Assembly: GCF_029961765.1 (NCBI RefSeq)
Contig: NZ_CP124681.1
Location: forward strand, 124,001-188,000
Direction: 5' to 3'
From: Nocardioides sp. QY071
Lineage (GTDB): Bacteria > Actinomycetota > Actinomycetes > Propionibacteriales > Nocardioidaceae
DNA: 64,000 nucleotides
The notes beneath the pieces are model-generated. The model ran no database searches and was not told the origin of the DNA. It was given only the letters and a program-made list of their open reading frames with translations. Below are positions 1-8,776 of this stretch, in pieces. How positions within the stretch are numbered: position 1 is the stretch's first letter; each line of letters begins with the position of its first letter. Position numbers and translations under genes: made by a program.

Positions 1-2
1 AG

Positions 3-620
3 GGCTGGGAGACCGACGGGTCGTCCGCGGCGGCCTACTGCCGCGAGAAGGCCTACAACGAGCGCGTGCTCGACGCCTTCGAGGCGTCCGGCGAGGACAC
101 CCGGGTGGTACGGATCCGGCCGGCGTTCGTGTTCCAGCGCTCCGCGGCGAGCGAGCAGCGCCGGATCTTCGGTGGCCCGCTGCTGCGGCCGCGGATGCTC
201 GACACGCGGCTGATCCCTGCCCTGCCGGTCCCGCGTGGGCTGCGGCTCCAGGCGGTGCACGCGGAGGACGTCGCACGCGCCATCGTCGCCGCGGTCGAGC
301 GGCCGGTCACCGGGGCGTTCAACCTGGCGGCCGCCGGGGTGCTGCGCCGCCAGGAGCTCGGCGAGATCGTCGGCGCACCGACCGTCGAGGTACCGCCCCG
401 CCTGGTCAGCGGCGCGCTCGACCTCGGCTGGCTCGCCCACCTGGTCGGCGTGCCCGGCTCGCTCGCGGAAGCGCTGCTCGCCGTACCGCTGCTCGCGACG
501 GACCGGGCCCGCGCCGAGCTCGACTGGTCGCCGCAGCACACCGCCGCCGAGGCGATCGAGGCGTTCCTGTCGGGGGCCGCCCGGTCGGCCGGCTCCGGGA
601 TGCCGCCGCTGCACCCCTGA
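3..620 (+). CDS. NAD-dependent epimerase/dehydratase, 3' part
   Basis: The reading frame is open from the window edge to a TGA, so the N-terminal NAD-binding half lies outside. The visible part starts with a YCREK stretch that fits the YxxxK catalytic motif of extended short-chain dehydrogenases. It continues with RVVRIRPAFVFQ, the usual strand before the substrate domain, and a segment (VHAEDVARAIVAAVE, then FNLAAAG) typical of NAD-dependent epimerases acting on nucleotide sugars or similar substrates. The substrate cannot be told from this fragment. A GTG at 66 lies inside the domain and is not a credible start. Confidence 0.85.
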   Translation, partial: GWETDGSSAAAYCREKAYNERVLDAFEASGEDTRVVRIRPAFVFQRSAASEQRRIFGGPLLRPRMLDTRLIPALPVPRGLRLQAVHAEDVARAIVAAVERPVTGAFNLAAAGVLRRQELGEIVGAPTVEVPPRLVSGALDLGWLAHLVGVPGSLAEALLAVPLLATDRARAELDWSPQHTAAEAIEAFLSGAARSAGSGMPPLHP

Positions 621-627
621 GGGTCTC

Positions 628-767
628 GAGACGGTCGCTGCGCGACCTCCTCGACCGCCGGGGAGACGGTCGCTGCGCGACCTCCTCGACCGACGGGGAG
701 ACGGTCGCTGCGCGACCTCCTCGACCGCCGGGGAGACGGTCGCTGCGCGACCTCCTCGACCGCCGGT
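628..767. repeat. 35-bp tandem repeat, four copies
   Basis: Four head-to-tail copies start at 628, 663, 698 and 733 with an exact 35-bp period and very few differences; copy 2 has GACGGGG where the others have GCCGG. Each unit contains the small hairpin GGTCG-ctgcg-CGACC. A 10-bp palindrome, GTCTCGAGAC, lies at 623-632 at the left edge. The array fills the gap between the epimerase stop and the AEC transporter start. It has no spacers, so it is not a CRISPR array. Confidence 0.95.
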
Positions 768-792
768 GGGCCGCGGGTGATGGGATCGACCC

Positions 793-1713
793 GTGGGCGG
801 TGTGCTGGAGGGCTTCGGGACGATCGCGATCGTCATCGCCCTCGGCGCGCTCCTGGCCGACCGCGGCATCGTCGACCTGCACGGCCAGCGCAGCCTGTCG
901 CTGGCGTCGTTCTACCTCGCGAGCCCGGCGCTGCTGGTCACCGTGCTGGAGGACTCCGACCCGTCCCGGGTGCTGTCCGGGCCGCTGGTCGCGACGGCCG
1001 CCGGCGTGGTCGTCAGCGCCGGGATCATGGCCGCGATCGCACGGGTACGACGCCTCGACGCCGGCACCGCGGTGGTCGCGAGCCTGTGCTCGGCGTACGT
1101 CAACGCGGGCAACCTCGGCATCCCGATCGCGGCGTACGCGCTCGGTGACGCGGCGCTGGTCGTCCCGGCGCTGCTGATGCAGCTGCTGGTGCTCCAGCCG
1201 CTGGCGTTGACGGTCCTCGACGTGGTGACCAGCCCGGAGCGCCCGTCGCTCCTCAAGATCGCGTCGCGGCCGGTCACCAACCCGCTGACGATCGCGTCCT
1301 TCGCCGGCCTGCTGCTCGCCGGCACCGACACCGAGCTGCCGCAGGTCGTGCACGCGCCGCTGGAGCTGGTGGGTGGGATGGCGGTGCCCGCCATGCTGAT
1401 CGCGTACGGCGTCGCGCTCCGCCTCGGTCCGCTGCCGGGGCGCGGGGTGACGCCGCGGGCGCTGGCCACGGTCACCTCGCTGAAGATGGTGGTCCAGCCG
1501 GTGGCGGCGTACGTCGTCGGGAGGTTCGGGGTCGGTCTCGACGGCACCGACCTGTTCGCGGTGACCCTGCTCTCCGCGCTCCCGACCGCTCAGAACGTGT
1601 TCGTCGTCGCGATGAGATACGAGCGCGGCGTGCTGCTGGCCCGCGACGCCATCTTCGTGTCCACCCTCGCCTCGGCGCCGGTGGCGATCGGGATCTCCGC
1701 GCTGCTGGCCTGA
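793..1713 (+). CDS. AEC (auxin efflux carrier) family transporter
   Basis: This 306-residue protein is almost wholly hydrophobic, with about ten predicted membrane segments in two halves. The family pattern is visible in the NAGNLGIPI segment near residue 105 and the QNVFVVA segment near residue 265, which are the conserved substrate-path regions of AEC permeases. Members export or exchange small organic acids or amino-acid-like anions, but the substrate here cannot be assigned. The GTG start at 793 places the first membrane segment at the N terminus. The gene stands alone between a tandem repeat and a YihY-family gene. Confidence 0.85.
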   Translation: MGGVLEGFGTIAIVIALGALLADRGIVDLHGQRSLSLASFYLASPALLVTVLEDSDPSRVLSGPLVATAAGVVVSAGIMAAIARVRRLDAGTAVVASLCSAYVNAGNLGIPIAAYALGDAALVVPALLMQLLVLQPLALTVLDVVTSPERPSLLKIASRPVTNPLTIASFAGLLLAGTDTELPQVVHAPLELVGGMAVPAMLIAYGVALRLGPLPGRGVTPRALATVTSLKMVVQPVAAYVVGRFGVGLDGTDLFAVTLLSALPTAQNVFVVAMRYERGVLLARDAIFVSTLASAPVAIGISALLA

Positions 1714-1773
1714 TCGGGCCGCCGGGGGGAGACCCTCCCGTGGCGCGTGGGGTCGATGTCATAGGTTGCGCCT

Positions 1774-2892
1774 GTGGGAGTTGTCGGAGACCTCGATCGG
1801 GCGCAGCGGCGCAAGCCCGCTGTCGGCTTCCCGCTCGCGGTCATCTACAAGTTCTTCGACGACCAGGGCAACTACCTCGCGGCGATCCTCACCTTCTACG
1901 CCTTCTTGTCGATCTTCCCTCTCATGCTGCTCGGCACGTCGATCCTCGGGTTCATCCTGGAGGGCCGCGAGGCGCTGCAGGAGCAGGTCCTCGACTCGGC
2001 GCTGGGCCAGTTCCCGATCATCGGCGACGCGCTCGGGCGGCCGGAGGGCATCCAGGGCTCGACCGGCGGCATCATCGTGGGTTCGCTGACGGCGCTGTAC
2101 GGCGCGCTCGGGCTCGGCCTCGCGCTGCAGAACGTGCAGTCGGCGGCATGGGCCGTGCCGCGCAACAGCCGCCCGCACCCGGTGATGACCCGGGTCAACA
2201 GCCTGTTCATCCTGGCCGTGGCCGGCACCGCGATCTTCACCGTCTTCGTCGGCTCGGCGGTGCTCACCGAGACTAACCTGGTCGGCGACCTGTCCCGGCA
2301 CGGGTGGTTCCACTGGCTGGTGCGGCTGTTGACCGTCGGGATCCTCGGCTCGGTGATGACCGTGCTGCTGCGGATGGCGGCCGCCCGGGCGATCCGCGAC
2401 CGAGGGATTCGGGCCGCGCCCGGTGGCTTCACCGTCGCGGTGCTCTGGCAGGCCCTGCAGTGGATCGGCACCTGGTACGTCACCAACGTCATCGCCAGCA
2501 CACACCGCAACAACATGACCGAGGCGTTCGGGGTCGTCCTCGGCCTGATGGGCCTGCTCTACATCGGTGCGGTGATGGGCGTGCTGGGCATCGAGGTCAA
2601 CGTCGTGCTCGCCCGCAGGCTGTGGCCACGCGCGCTCCTGACGCCGTTCACCGACTCCGTCGACCTGACCGAGGCGGACCGCCGTGCCTACGCGATGTAC
2701 GCCCAGATGCAGCGGCACAAGGGCTTCGAGACCGTCACGGTCCGCTTCGACGGCCGCGACGGCGACTCCCACGAAATCCTCCTCGACCCGCGCACCGAGA
2801 AGGTCCACAAGCAGCACATCCCCGGCCGGCCGCCCCGCCCGGAGGCGGCCGAGGAGGCGACCCAGCCGGTCAACCTGCCCCCGTCCGTCTGA
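1774..2892 (+). CDS. YihY/BrkB family integral membrane protein
   Basis: The 372-residue product has the YihY/virulence-factor BrkB layout of six membrane helices. It has the usual opening segment (AAILTFYAFLSIFPLML, residues about 37-53) and a hydrophilic C-terminal tail of about 75 residues. The family was once called ribonuclease BN, but that assignment was withdrawn, and the cellular role of most members is unknown. The GTG start at 1774 was chosen because the conserved region begins about 15 residues later. The tail (about 300-372) is charged and ends in a Pro/Glu-rich stretch. Confidence 0.85.
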   Translation: MGVVGDLDRAQRRKPAVGFPLAVIYKFFDDQGNYLAAILTFYAFLSIFPLMLLGTSILGFILEGREALQEQVLDSALGQFPIIGDALGRPEGIQGSTGGIIVGSLTALYGALGLGLALQNVQSAAWAVPRNSRPHPVMTRVNSLFILAVAGTAIFTVFVGSAVLTETNLVGDLSRHGWFHWLVRLLTVGILGSVMTVLLRMAAARAIRDRGIRAAPGGFTVAVLWQALQWIGTWYVTNVIASTHRNNMTEAFGVVLGLMGLLYIGAVMGVLGIEVNVVLARRLWPRALLTPFTDSVDLTEADRRAYAMYAQMQRHKGFETVTVRFDGRDGDSHEILLDPRTEKVHKQHIPGRPPRPEAAEEATQPVNLPPSV

Positions 2893-2925
2893 ACCGACCC
2901 GACCCGACCCGATTCGACCACAGCC

Positions 2926-3657
2926 ATGGCCCAGAACTCGTTCACCCGCGGACTCGACGTCCTCATCGCGATCGCCCGCAACGGCCAGGTGAGCGTCGCC
3001 GAGGTCGCCGAGGAGCTGGGGCTCGCCACGAGCACGGCGTACCGCTATGTCCGCTCGCTGCGCGACTACGGACTGATCGAGGAGTCCCAGGGCGTCTACG
3101 TCCCGGGCTGGCGGCTGATGGAGATCTCGGGCGAGCACCTCACCCACACCCGGCTCGTCGAGGTCGCGGGGGAGTACCTGCGCACGCTGACCTACCAGAC
3201 CGGTGAGACCGCGGTGCTCGCCGTGCGCGCGGGCTCGCACGCCATCTGCCTGCGCCAGTCCGTCTCGCCGGCGCCCGACCGCTACGCCTTCCGGATCAAC
3301 GAGCTGCTGCCGCTGTACGCCGGTGCCGGCCAGCGGCTGCTCCTCGCCTACGCCCCCCGCCCGATCGTCGAGGTCGCCCTCGCCAACCTGGTCTCCTACT
3401 CGGCAGCCACCATCAAGCCCGATGAGCTGCCCGCCGCCCTCGCCCAGGTACGCCGCGACCAGCTGGCCGTGTCGCGCGGCGAGTTCAAGGAGGGGGCGAT
3501 CGCGGTCGCCGTACCCGTGTTCAGCAACGGCGAGTGCGCTGCGTCGCTGACCATCGCCGGACCCTCGGACCGGTGCGACAACGCGGAGTGGGTGCGCCGC
3601 ACCACCCGGCTGCTGCGGGCGGCGGCGACCGAGATGTCGGCCGAGATCGACGCCTGA
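2926..3657 (+). CDS. IclR family transcriptional regulator
   Basis: The 243-residue protein has an N-terminal winged helix-turn-helix (residues about 5-65, with VSVAEVAEELGLATSTAYRY) and a C-terminal IclR effector domain of GAF-like fold. RDQLAVSRGEFKEGAIAVAV is the typical ligand-domain segment. IclR proteins sense small organic acids and control adjacent catabolic genes. No obvious target stands next to it: the YihY gene is 33 bp upstream and an unrelated group follows, so the target is not known. ATG at 2926 directly precedes the helix-turn-helix. Confidence 0.88.
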   Translation: MAQNSFTRGLDVLIAIARNGQVSVAEVAEELGLATSTAYRYVRSLRDYGLIEESQGVYVPGWRLMEISGEHLTHTRLVEVAGEYLRTLTYQTGETAVLAVRAGSHAICLRQSVSPAPDRYAFRINELLPLYAGAGQRLLLAYAPRPIVEVALANLVSYSAATIKPDELPAALAQVRRDQLAVSRGEFKEGAIAVAVPVFSNGECAASLTIAGPSDRCDNAEWVRRTTRLLRAAATEMSAEIDA

Positions 3658-3712
3658 TCCTCTCCGGTCTGCTGCCGGGATTGCTCAGCGCTTCCCTGGG
3701 GAAGGGAGGGGC

Positions 3713-4261
3713 ATGGCCTTCCTGGGTGGACCCGAGGCGGCGGCCCGGGTGGCGGCCGACCCGTTCTGGTCGGTGGTACGACGGCGGCACCCCGACGTCG
3801 AACTGGTCCTGCTGCCACCGGCCGGACCCGCCGAGCCGGCCGAGCAGCTCTCCGAGCAGCTCCGCGAGCCGATCCCGCAGACGAGCCTCGAGGCGGCGAC
3901 CGCGGAGTGCGCGGCCCGGGTGGCGGAGCTGTGGGACCGGCTGGTCGGCGCGACCGAGCCCGACGAGTGGCGGGACCGCTGGACCACCGGCGCGACGCCC
4001 GAGGTGTCCCGCCACGAGGCCACCTGGACCCGGCTCGGGATGGAGCCGGTCACCGCCGCCGGCGTCCTCGAGCGGGCGGCCGCGCTGCTGGGCGACGAGG
4101 ACTGGCGGGTGCTCACCCCGCCCGACGGCATGCCACGGGTGCTGGCCGGCCGGCCCGTCCGCCACGGCCGCGAAGAGATCGACCTGGTCCTGGTGCCTGC
4201 CACCGGGAGGTTCTTCCTGACCGTCCGCTCCGGGCCGTACCTGCTGGACGGTGCGCGATGA
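3713..4261 (+). CDS. Hypothetical protein, first gene of a WXG100-like group
   Basis: This 182-residue protein was not recognised. It has no signal peptide or membrane segment, is rich in acidic and aromatic residues, and ends in a beta-rich segment (IDLVLVPATGRFFLTVRSG). Its stop overlaps the next start as ATGA (4258-4261), and the following genes overlap too, so it is translationally coupled to a small WXG100-like protein and a DUF1023 hydrolase. By position it could be a chaperone-like partner of those proteins, as EspG-type proteins are in type VII systems. That is inference from context only; no sequence similarity was seen. Confidence 0.7.
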   Translation: MAFLGGPEAAARVAADPFWSVVRRRHPDVELVLLPPAGPAEPAEQLSEQLREPIPQTSLEAATAECAARVAELWDRLVGATEPDEWRDRWTTGATPEVSRHEATWTRLGMEPVTAAGVLERAAALLGDEDWRVLTPPDGMPRVLAGRPVRHGREEIDLVLVPATGRFFLTVRSGPYLLDGAR

Positions 4262-4566
4262 GCGTCTCCGGCATCGAGTACAACGCGATGTCCCGGTCGA
4301 TCACCGACTGGGAGCACCTCGACCAGCTGATGACCGGCTCGAAGAGCGCCCTCAGCACGGCGAGCACCGCCGGCCTGCCGCCGAGCGTCCAGCCCGCCGG
4401 GGTGCTCTTCCTGGAGCGCTGGTCGGGCTTCGCGGGCGAGAGCGCGCTCATCGCCCGCGGCTTCGCCGACGCGCTGACGGCCGCGTCCGACGACTACCTC
4501 AACACCGACGACAGCGTCGACCAGCGCTACACCCAGCTCGACGGACGCCTGGGGCCGACGCGGTGA
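4258..4566 (+). CDS. WXG100-like small protein
   Basis: The 102-residue product is predicted to be mainly two long helices joined by a turn containing WSGFAGESA, near residues 62-70, which resembles the WxG hairpin of ESX/WXG100 proteins. Such proteins are usually secreted as helical dimers by type VII secretion. The start ATG overlaps the previous stop, and its own TGA overlaps the next GTG (4563-4566). Length and helix pattern fit the family, but the WxG motif is imperfect and no secretion ATPase gene is in the window, so export is a guess. Confidence 0.7.
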   Translation: MSVSGIEYNAMSRSITDWEHLDQLMTGSKSALSTASTAGLPPSVQPAGVLFLERWSGFAGESALIARGFADALTAASDDYLNTDDSVDQRYTQLDGRLGPTR

Positions 4567-6338
4567 GCGTCACCATCGTGGTCCCGCCGTCCCAGCCGGC
4601 CACGTTGCCCGAGCCGCCCGGCGACGCAGCCCAGTGCGACACCCTCGCCGAGACGCTCTACACGACGGCCGCGCGCTACGAGGAGTTCGGCGAGGAGGCC
4701 ACGCAGCTGCGCAACCTCACCGGCTACTGGTGGGGCGTCGCGTACGACGCCTATGTCGTCGCCTCCGGCAACGCGGCCACCGAGCACACCGCCATGGCCG
4801 CCACCGTCCGCCGGGTCGGCCGGGCCGTGACGTCGTACGCCGACACGCTGCGCGACCTGACCGCCACCCACGGCACCCTCGTCGAGCGCAAGGGCGGGCT
4901 CGACGAGCGGCGGACCACCCTGATCGCCGACATCGACGCGACCACCGAGGCCACGCCCGGGGTGGTCGCCGCGCTGCAGGAGCGGGCCACCGACCTGCGC
5001 ACCGGCTACGCCACCCTCGTGACCGACCACGACACCCTGCAGCGCCGGGTCCGGGAGAACGAGGACCTGCTGCGCCAGGCGTTCCAGGCGGCGGACACCC
5101 TGGCCGAGGGACTGTCCGCGGCGGGCGGCGTACCGGAGACGGCGCGCAGCGCCATGGACAAGCCCGGTGCGCCGGGCACGGGCGCCACGCCCGCGCAGGT
5201 GCGGGACTGGTGGGAGCACCTGACCGACGCCGAGCGGGAGGCGGTCATCGCGGCCTACCCCGGCCTGATCGGCTCGGCCGACGGGCTGCCCGCGGACACG
5301 AGGGACCAGGCCAACCGGGTGCTGCTCGACGACGACCTCGCCCGGCTGGGCGCCAAGGAGGCGGACGGCACCCTCTCCGCCGACGAGCGCAAGGTGCTGG
5401 ACAACGCGCGGGCCACCCAGAAGGCCGTGGAGAAGGCCGACGGCTTCGTCGACCCGACCACGGGCGAGAAGCCCGGCGGCACGCTCTGGCTCTACGACCC
5501 GGCGGCGTTCGACGGCGACGGCCGGGTCGCGGTGGGCGTCGGCGATCTCGACACCGCCGACGACGTCTCCGTGCAGGTGCCCGGCATCAGGTCCGAGATG
5601 GACGACGTCGGCGGCTACACCGACGAGGCGATCCGGCTCTACGAGTCGGCCCGCTACAACGGCGACGGCTCCTCGGTGGCGACCCTGTTCTGGCTCGGCT
5701 ACAACACCCCCGAGGGCGCGATCGACCTCGACACGATCACGACCGGACGGGCCGAGGACGGCGGGCAGCGGCTCGCCGACGCGGTCGAGGGGCTGCGCGC
5801 CTCCCGGTCCGACGACCCCGCCCACCTCACCGTGATCGGGCACAGCTACGGCTCGACCACGACGTCGTACGCCGCCACCGACCACGACCTGGCCGCCGAC
5901 GACGTGGTGCTGATCGGCAGCCCCGGCGCGGGGCCGGCCGACACCGCGGCGGACTTCAGCGTCGGTGCCGACCACGTCTACGACGGCCGCAACAGTCGCG
6001 ACGCCGTCGCCTTCTTCGGCGACGAGGGTGCCTACCACAACCCCGGCGGGCTCGGCGTCGACCCGTCCTCGGAGGACTTCGGGGCGCACCGGTTCGAGGC
6101 CGAGTCGGTCGACCGTGGTGCGATCCGGAACTTCGACGACCACAGCCGCTACTACGACCACGAGTCGGAGTCGCTCTACAACCTCGGCAAGATCGTCGAC
6201 GGCCACGGCGACGAGGTCAACGGGGCCGCGCAGAGCCACGACCCGTGGTGGCGCTGGGCCGTCGACCCGGAGGCCGACCGCGACCCGACGACGAACGTGC
6301 CGGGGCGCTCGGACACCCGTGCCGATGACGTTCCGTAG
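4563..6338 (+). CDS. DUF1023 alpha/beta hydrolase with helical N-terminal domain
   Basis: The 591-residue protein has a long helical N-terminal half. That half includes a WWG turn near residue 60 and coiled-coil-like segments (about 95-200). A C-terminal alpha/beta-hydrolase domain follows. The nucleophile elbow GHSYGS places the catalytic serine at residue 428. The next conserved segment, VVLIGSPGAGPADTA, is typical of DUF1023 actinobacterial hydrolases. The N-terminal region resembles a WXG100-type domain joined to an enzymatic domain, a known layout for type VII secretion substrates. The start GTG at 4563 overlaps the upstream stop by 4 bp. The natural substrate is unknown. Confidence 0.85.
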   Translation: MSVTIVVPPSQPATLPEPPGDAAQCDTLAETLYTTAARYEEFGEEATQLRNLTGYWWGVAYDAYVVASGNAATEHTAMAATVRRVGRAVTSYADTLRDLTATHGTLVERKGGLDERRTTLIADIDATTEATPGVVAALQERATDLRTGYATLVTDHDTLQRRVRENEDLLRQAFQAADTLAEGLSAAGGVPETARSAMDKPGAPGTGATPAQVRDWWEHLTDAEREAVIAAYPGLIGSADGLPADTRDQANRVLLDDDLARLGAKEADGTLSADERKVLDNARATQKAVEKADGFVDPTTGEKPGGTLWLYDPAAFDGDGRVAVGVGDLDTADDVSVQVPGIRSEMDDVGGYTDEAIRLYESARYNGDGSSVATLFWLGYNTPEGAIDLDTITTGRAEDGGQRLADAVEGLRASRSDDPAHLTVIGHSYGSTTTSYAATDHDLAADDVVLIGSPGAGPADTAADFSVGADHVYDGRNSRDAVAFFGDEGAYHNPGGLGVDPSSEDFGAHRFEAESVDRGAIRNFDDHSRYYDHESESLYNLGKIVDGHGDEVNGAAQSHDPWWRWAVDPEADRDPTTNVPGRSDTRADDVP

Positions 6339-6843
6339 CCTGGGAGTGGCGGCGCTCGCCGTCGTGCTGATCCTGGGAGGGTGCGGCGTGGATGACCGGA
6401 AGGGCGCGGCCGGACTGGCCCGACTGCAGGACTCCGTGGTCGCGCGGACCCGCGAGGTCGTCGGCGTGCTCGCCGGCGCCGGGCTCGAGGTCACCCGCGC
6501 GGCGGGGGCCGCGGAGTACTGCCGCTCCGAGCCGGCTCCCGGCGTCACCTACCGCAGTGGCGGCGCGGTCGCGGGGACCCCTGCGGAGGTCCCTGCCCAG
6601 TTCGCCGCCGCCCGGGAGGCGCTGCTCGCCGCGGGCTGGGTGGTCGTGACGGAGGGCACCGACGGCGGCCGGCCCTGGGCCAACCTGGGCCGCGACGGCC
6701 TGCGGCTCGGCCTCTCGCAGGCCAAGCACGGTGAGCGGCTGCTCGGGTTCGCGCTCACCAGTGCCGAGTGCGTCGACGTCGCGGACGGTGGCTTCCTCGA
6801 CGACGACGACCGCCGCGTCGACCTCCTCGCCACTGAGAAATAA
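6325..6843 (+). CDS. Putative lipoprotein of the DUF1023 group
   Basis: The 172-residue protein begins with a short signal peptide ending in the lipobox LILGGC, so Cys20 should be acylated and the protein anchored on the outer face of the membrane. No enzyme motif was recognised. Two further cysteines (in EYCRSE and SAECVD) could form a disulfide. The ATG at 6325 lies 14 bp inside the hydrolase gene, which argues for coupled translation and for membership of the same operon. It could be an immunity-type or anchoring partner of the hydrolase; that is speculation. Confidence 0.75.
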   Translation: MTFRSLGVAALAVVLILGGCGVDDRKGAAGLARLQDSVVARTREVVGVLAGAGLEVTRAAGAAEYCRSEPAPGVTYRSGGAVAGTPAEVPAQFAAAREALLAAGWVVVTEGTDGGRPWANLGRDGLRLGLSQAKHGERLLGFALTSAECVDVADGGFLDDDDRRVDLLATEK

Positions 6844-6860
6844 CGTCACCGAAACGCCCG

Positions 6861-6879
6861 GTTCCCACGCCATGGGAAC
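6861..6879. other. Short inverted repeat before the ABC transporter
   Basis: GTTCCCA (6861-6867) and TGGGAAC (6873-6879) form a perfect 7-bp inverted repeat with a 5-nt spacer. It is 17 bp after the lipoprotein stop and 80 bp before the transporter ATG. It could be a weak terminator or a repressor site; the sequence alone does not decide. Confidence 0.4.
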
Positions 6880-6959
6880 GGCGATTGTTGCGCCCTGCTC
6901 CGCGGCCGGATCCTCCTGTGATCCACGACACCCACCAGCCGCCAGGAGCGCACCGCATC

Positions 6960-7850
6960 ATGACGCGACCCCGCACCCTCTCCCTGTCCGCCGCCGCCCT
7001 CGCTCTCGCCCTGCCCGTCCTGCTCTCCGCGTGCGGCGGCAGCAGCGAGGCCGACGAGAAGCCGTCGTACGACAAGTCCGCCCCGCTGCACAGCGCCCTC
7101 CCGAAGGACCTGCAGGGCAAGAAGTCGATCACCATCGCGAGCAACGTCGAGTACCCGCCGTTCGAGTTCCTCGACACCGACAACAAGACGGTGCTCGGCA
7201 TCGACCGCGAGATCGCCGACGGGCTGGAGAAGCAGCTCGGCATCGACATCGAGTTCGACAACATCGCCTTCGACGCGATCATCCCGGGCCTCGCCTCGGG
7301 CCGCTACCAGATGGCGATGTCGGCGATGACCGACAACCTCGAGCGGCAGAAGGAGGTCGACTTCGTCGACTACTTCGCCGCGGGCGCCGGGATCATGACC
7401 CACGAGGCGGACGCCGACAAGTACACGACCCTGGCCGACATGTGCGGCACCACGGTCGCGGTCGTCAAGGGCACCACCGAGGTCCCGCAGGCCGAGGAGG
7501 CCTCCAAGCAGTGCGAGGCCGACGGCAAGGACCCGATCAAGGCGACGGTCTTCCCCGGCCAGAACCAGGTCATCCTCGCGCTGCAGAACGAGCGCGTCGA
7601 CGCGATCTTGATGGACAGCGCGCCCGGCGCGTACGCCGCCTCGCAGACCGAGGGACTCGTCATGAGCAAGCCCTACGAGTCGCAGCCGTTCGGCATCGTG
7701 TTCGCCAAGGGCACCGACGAGCTCCAGAAGGCCGTCCAGCAGGCGCTGCAGGCGCTCAAGGACAACGGCGAGTACGACAAGGCGCTGGAGAAGTTCGGTC
7801 TCGAGAGCGGCGCCATCGACGAGTTCACCATCAACGGCGGCACCCAGTGA
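6960..7850 (+). CDS. Polar amino-acid ABC transporter, substrate-binding lipoprotein
   Basis: The 296-residue protein has a signal peptide with lipobox LLSAC (Cys at about residue 23). A full periplasmic-binding-protein type 2 (SBP_bac_3) domain follows. The signature region YPPFEFLDTDNKTVLGIDRE sits near residues 64-83, and SGRYQMAMSAMTDN follows as in amino-acid binders. It captures a substrate outside the cell for the permease and ATPase that follow. The family suggests a polar or cationic amino acid, but specificity is not readable. ATG at 6960 is the only start that keeps the signal peptide. Confidence 0.93.
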   Translation: MTRPRTLSLSAAALALALPVLLSACGGSSEADEKPSYDKSAPLHSALPKDLQGKKSITIASNVEYPPFEFLDTDNKTVLGIDREIADGLEKQLGIDIEFDNIAFDAIIPGLASGRYQMAMSAMTDNLERQKEVDFVDYFAAGAGIMTHEADADKYTTLADMCGTTVAVVKGTTEVPQAEEASKQCEADGKDPIKATVFPGQNQVILALQNERVDAILMDSAPGAYAASQTEGLVMSKPYESQPFGIVFAKGTDELQKAVQQALQALKDNGEYDKALEKFGLESGAIDEFTINGGTQ

Positions 7851-8776
7851 CCTCGGTTCCCGTGACCGAAAACTCCGCTCCGGCCCCGTCCCGTCCCGTC
7901 CCTGCGCGGGACGGGCGGGACGCCCGGGTCGTGCTCCCCACCCGGCACCCGGCCCGCTGGGCGATGGCGGTGGTGGTCCTCCTGATCGTGGCGGGCGGGA
8001 TCACCCAGGTCATCGGCAACGAGCGCTTCCAGTGGGACGTCGTCGGTGACTACCTGTTCGCCCAGCCGATCCTGCAGGGCGTCGCGAAGACGCTGATGCT
8101 CACCGCCGCCGCGATGGCGATCGGCGTCGGGCTGGGCGTCGTGATCGCCGTGCTGCGGCTCTCGCCGAACCCGATCCTGTCGTCGGCCGCCTGGACCTAC
8201 TCCTGGTTCTTCCGCGGTACGCCGCTGCTCGTGCAGCTGTTGTTCTGGTACTTCCTCGCCGCGCTCTACCCGACCATCGGCGTCGGCGGCGTGTCGTGGA
8301 GCGCCAACGAGCTGATCTCGCCGCTCACCGCGGCGCTGCTCGGCCTCGGGCTCAACGAGGCGGCGTACATGAGCGAGATCGTGCGCTCCGGCATCCTCTC
8401 GGTCCCGCCGGGCCAGGCCGAGGCGGCCAGCGCGGTCGGCATGCGGCGCTCGCAGGTGATGCGCCGGGTCGTGCTGCCGCAGGCGATGCGGGTGATCATC
8501 CCGCCGACCGGCAACGAGACGATCGGCATGCTCAAGCACACCGCGCTGGTGCTGGTGATCGGCTACACCGAGCTGATGACCACCGCGTCCAACATCTACT
8601 CGCGGACCTACCAGACCATCCCGCTGCTCATCGTGGCCGCGCTCTGGTACCTCGCGATCTCGGCGGTGCTCTCCGTCGGTCAGTACTTCATCGAGCGGCA
8701 CTTCGGCCGCGGCTTCTCGAACCACCGGGTCAGCCGCAAGGGGAGTCGCGGGCGCAAGGGGGAGGCGGTCGCATGA
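7847..8776 (+). CDS. Polar amino-acid ABC transporter permease
   Basis: This is a HisM/GlnP-type permease of 309 residues. A long hydrophilic N-terminal leader of about 40 residues precedes the first membrane helix. Five or so helices follow, with the EAA loop ([20 protein letters not shown], about residues 196-215) that docks on the ATPase. It forms the membrane channel with the neighbouring binding protein and ATPase. GTG at 7847 overlaps the upstream stop by 4 bp (GTGA); a second in-frame GTG at 7862 is an alternative. The same protein lies on both sides of the membrane if it forms the usual homodimer, because only one permease gene is present. Confidence 0.92.
   Translation: MTSVPVTENSAPAPSRPVPARDGRDARVVLPTRHPARWAMAVVVLLIVAGGITQVIGNERFQWDVVGDYLFAQPILQGVAKTLMLTAAAMAIGVGLGVVIAVLRLSPNPILSSAAWTYSWFFRGTPLLVQLLFWYFLAALYPTIGVGGVSWSANELISPLTAALLGLGLNEAAYMSEIVRSGILSVPPGQAEAASAVGMRRSQVMRRVVLPQAMRVIIPPTGNETIGMLKHTALVLVIGYTELMTTASNIYSRTYQTIPLLIVAALWYLAISAVLSVGQYFIERHFGRGFSNHRVSRKGSRGRKGEAVA

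Noticed and set aside
628..767. Tandem repeat as a CRISPR array
   Set aside because: The units are contiguous with no unique spacers and no cas genes lie nearby.
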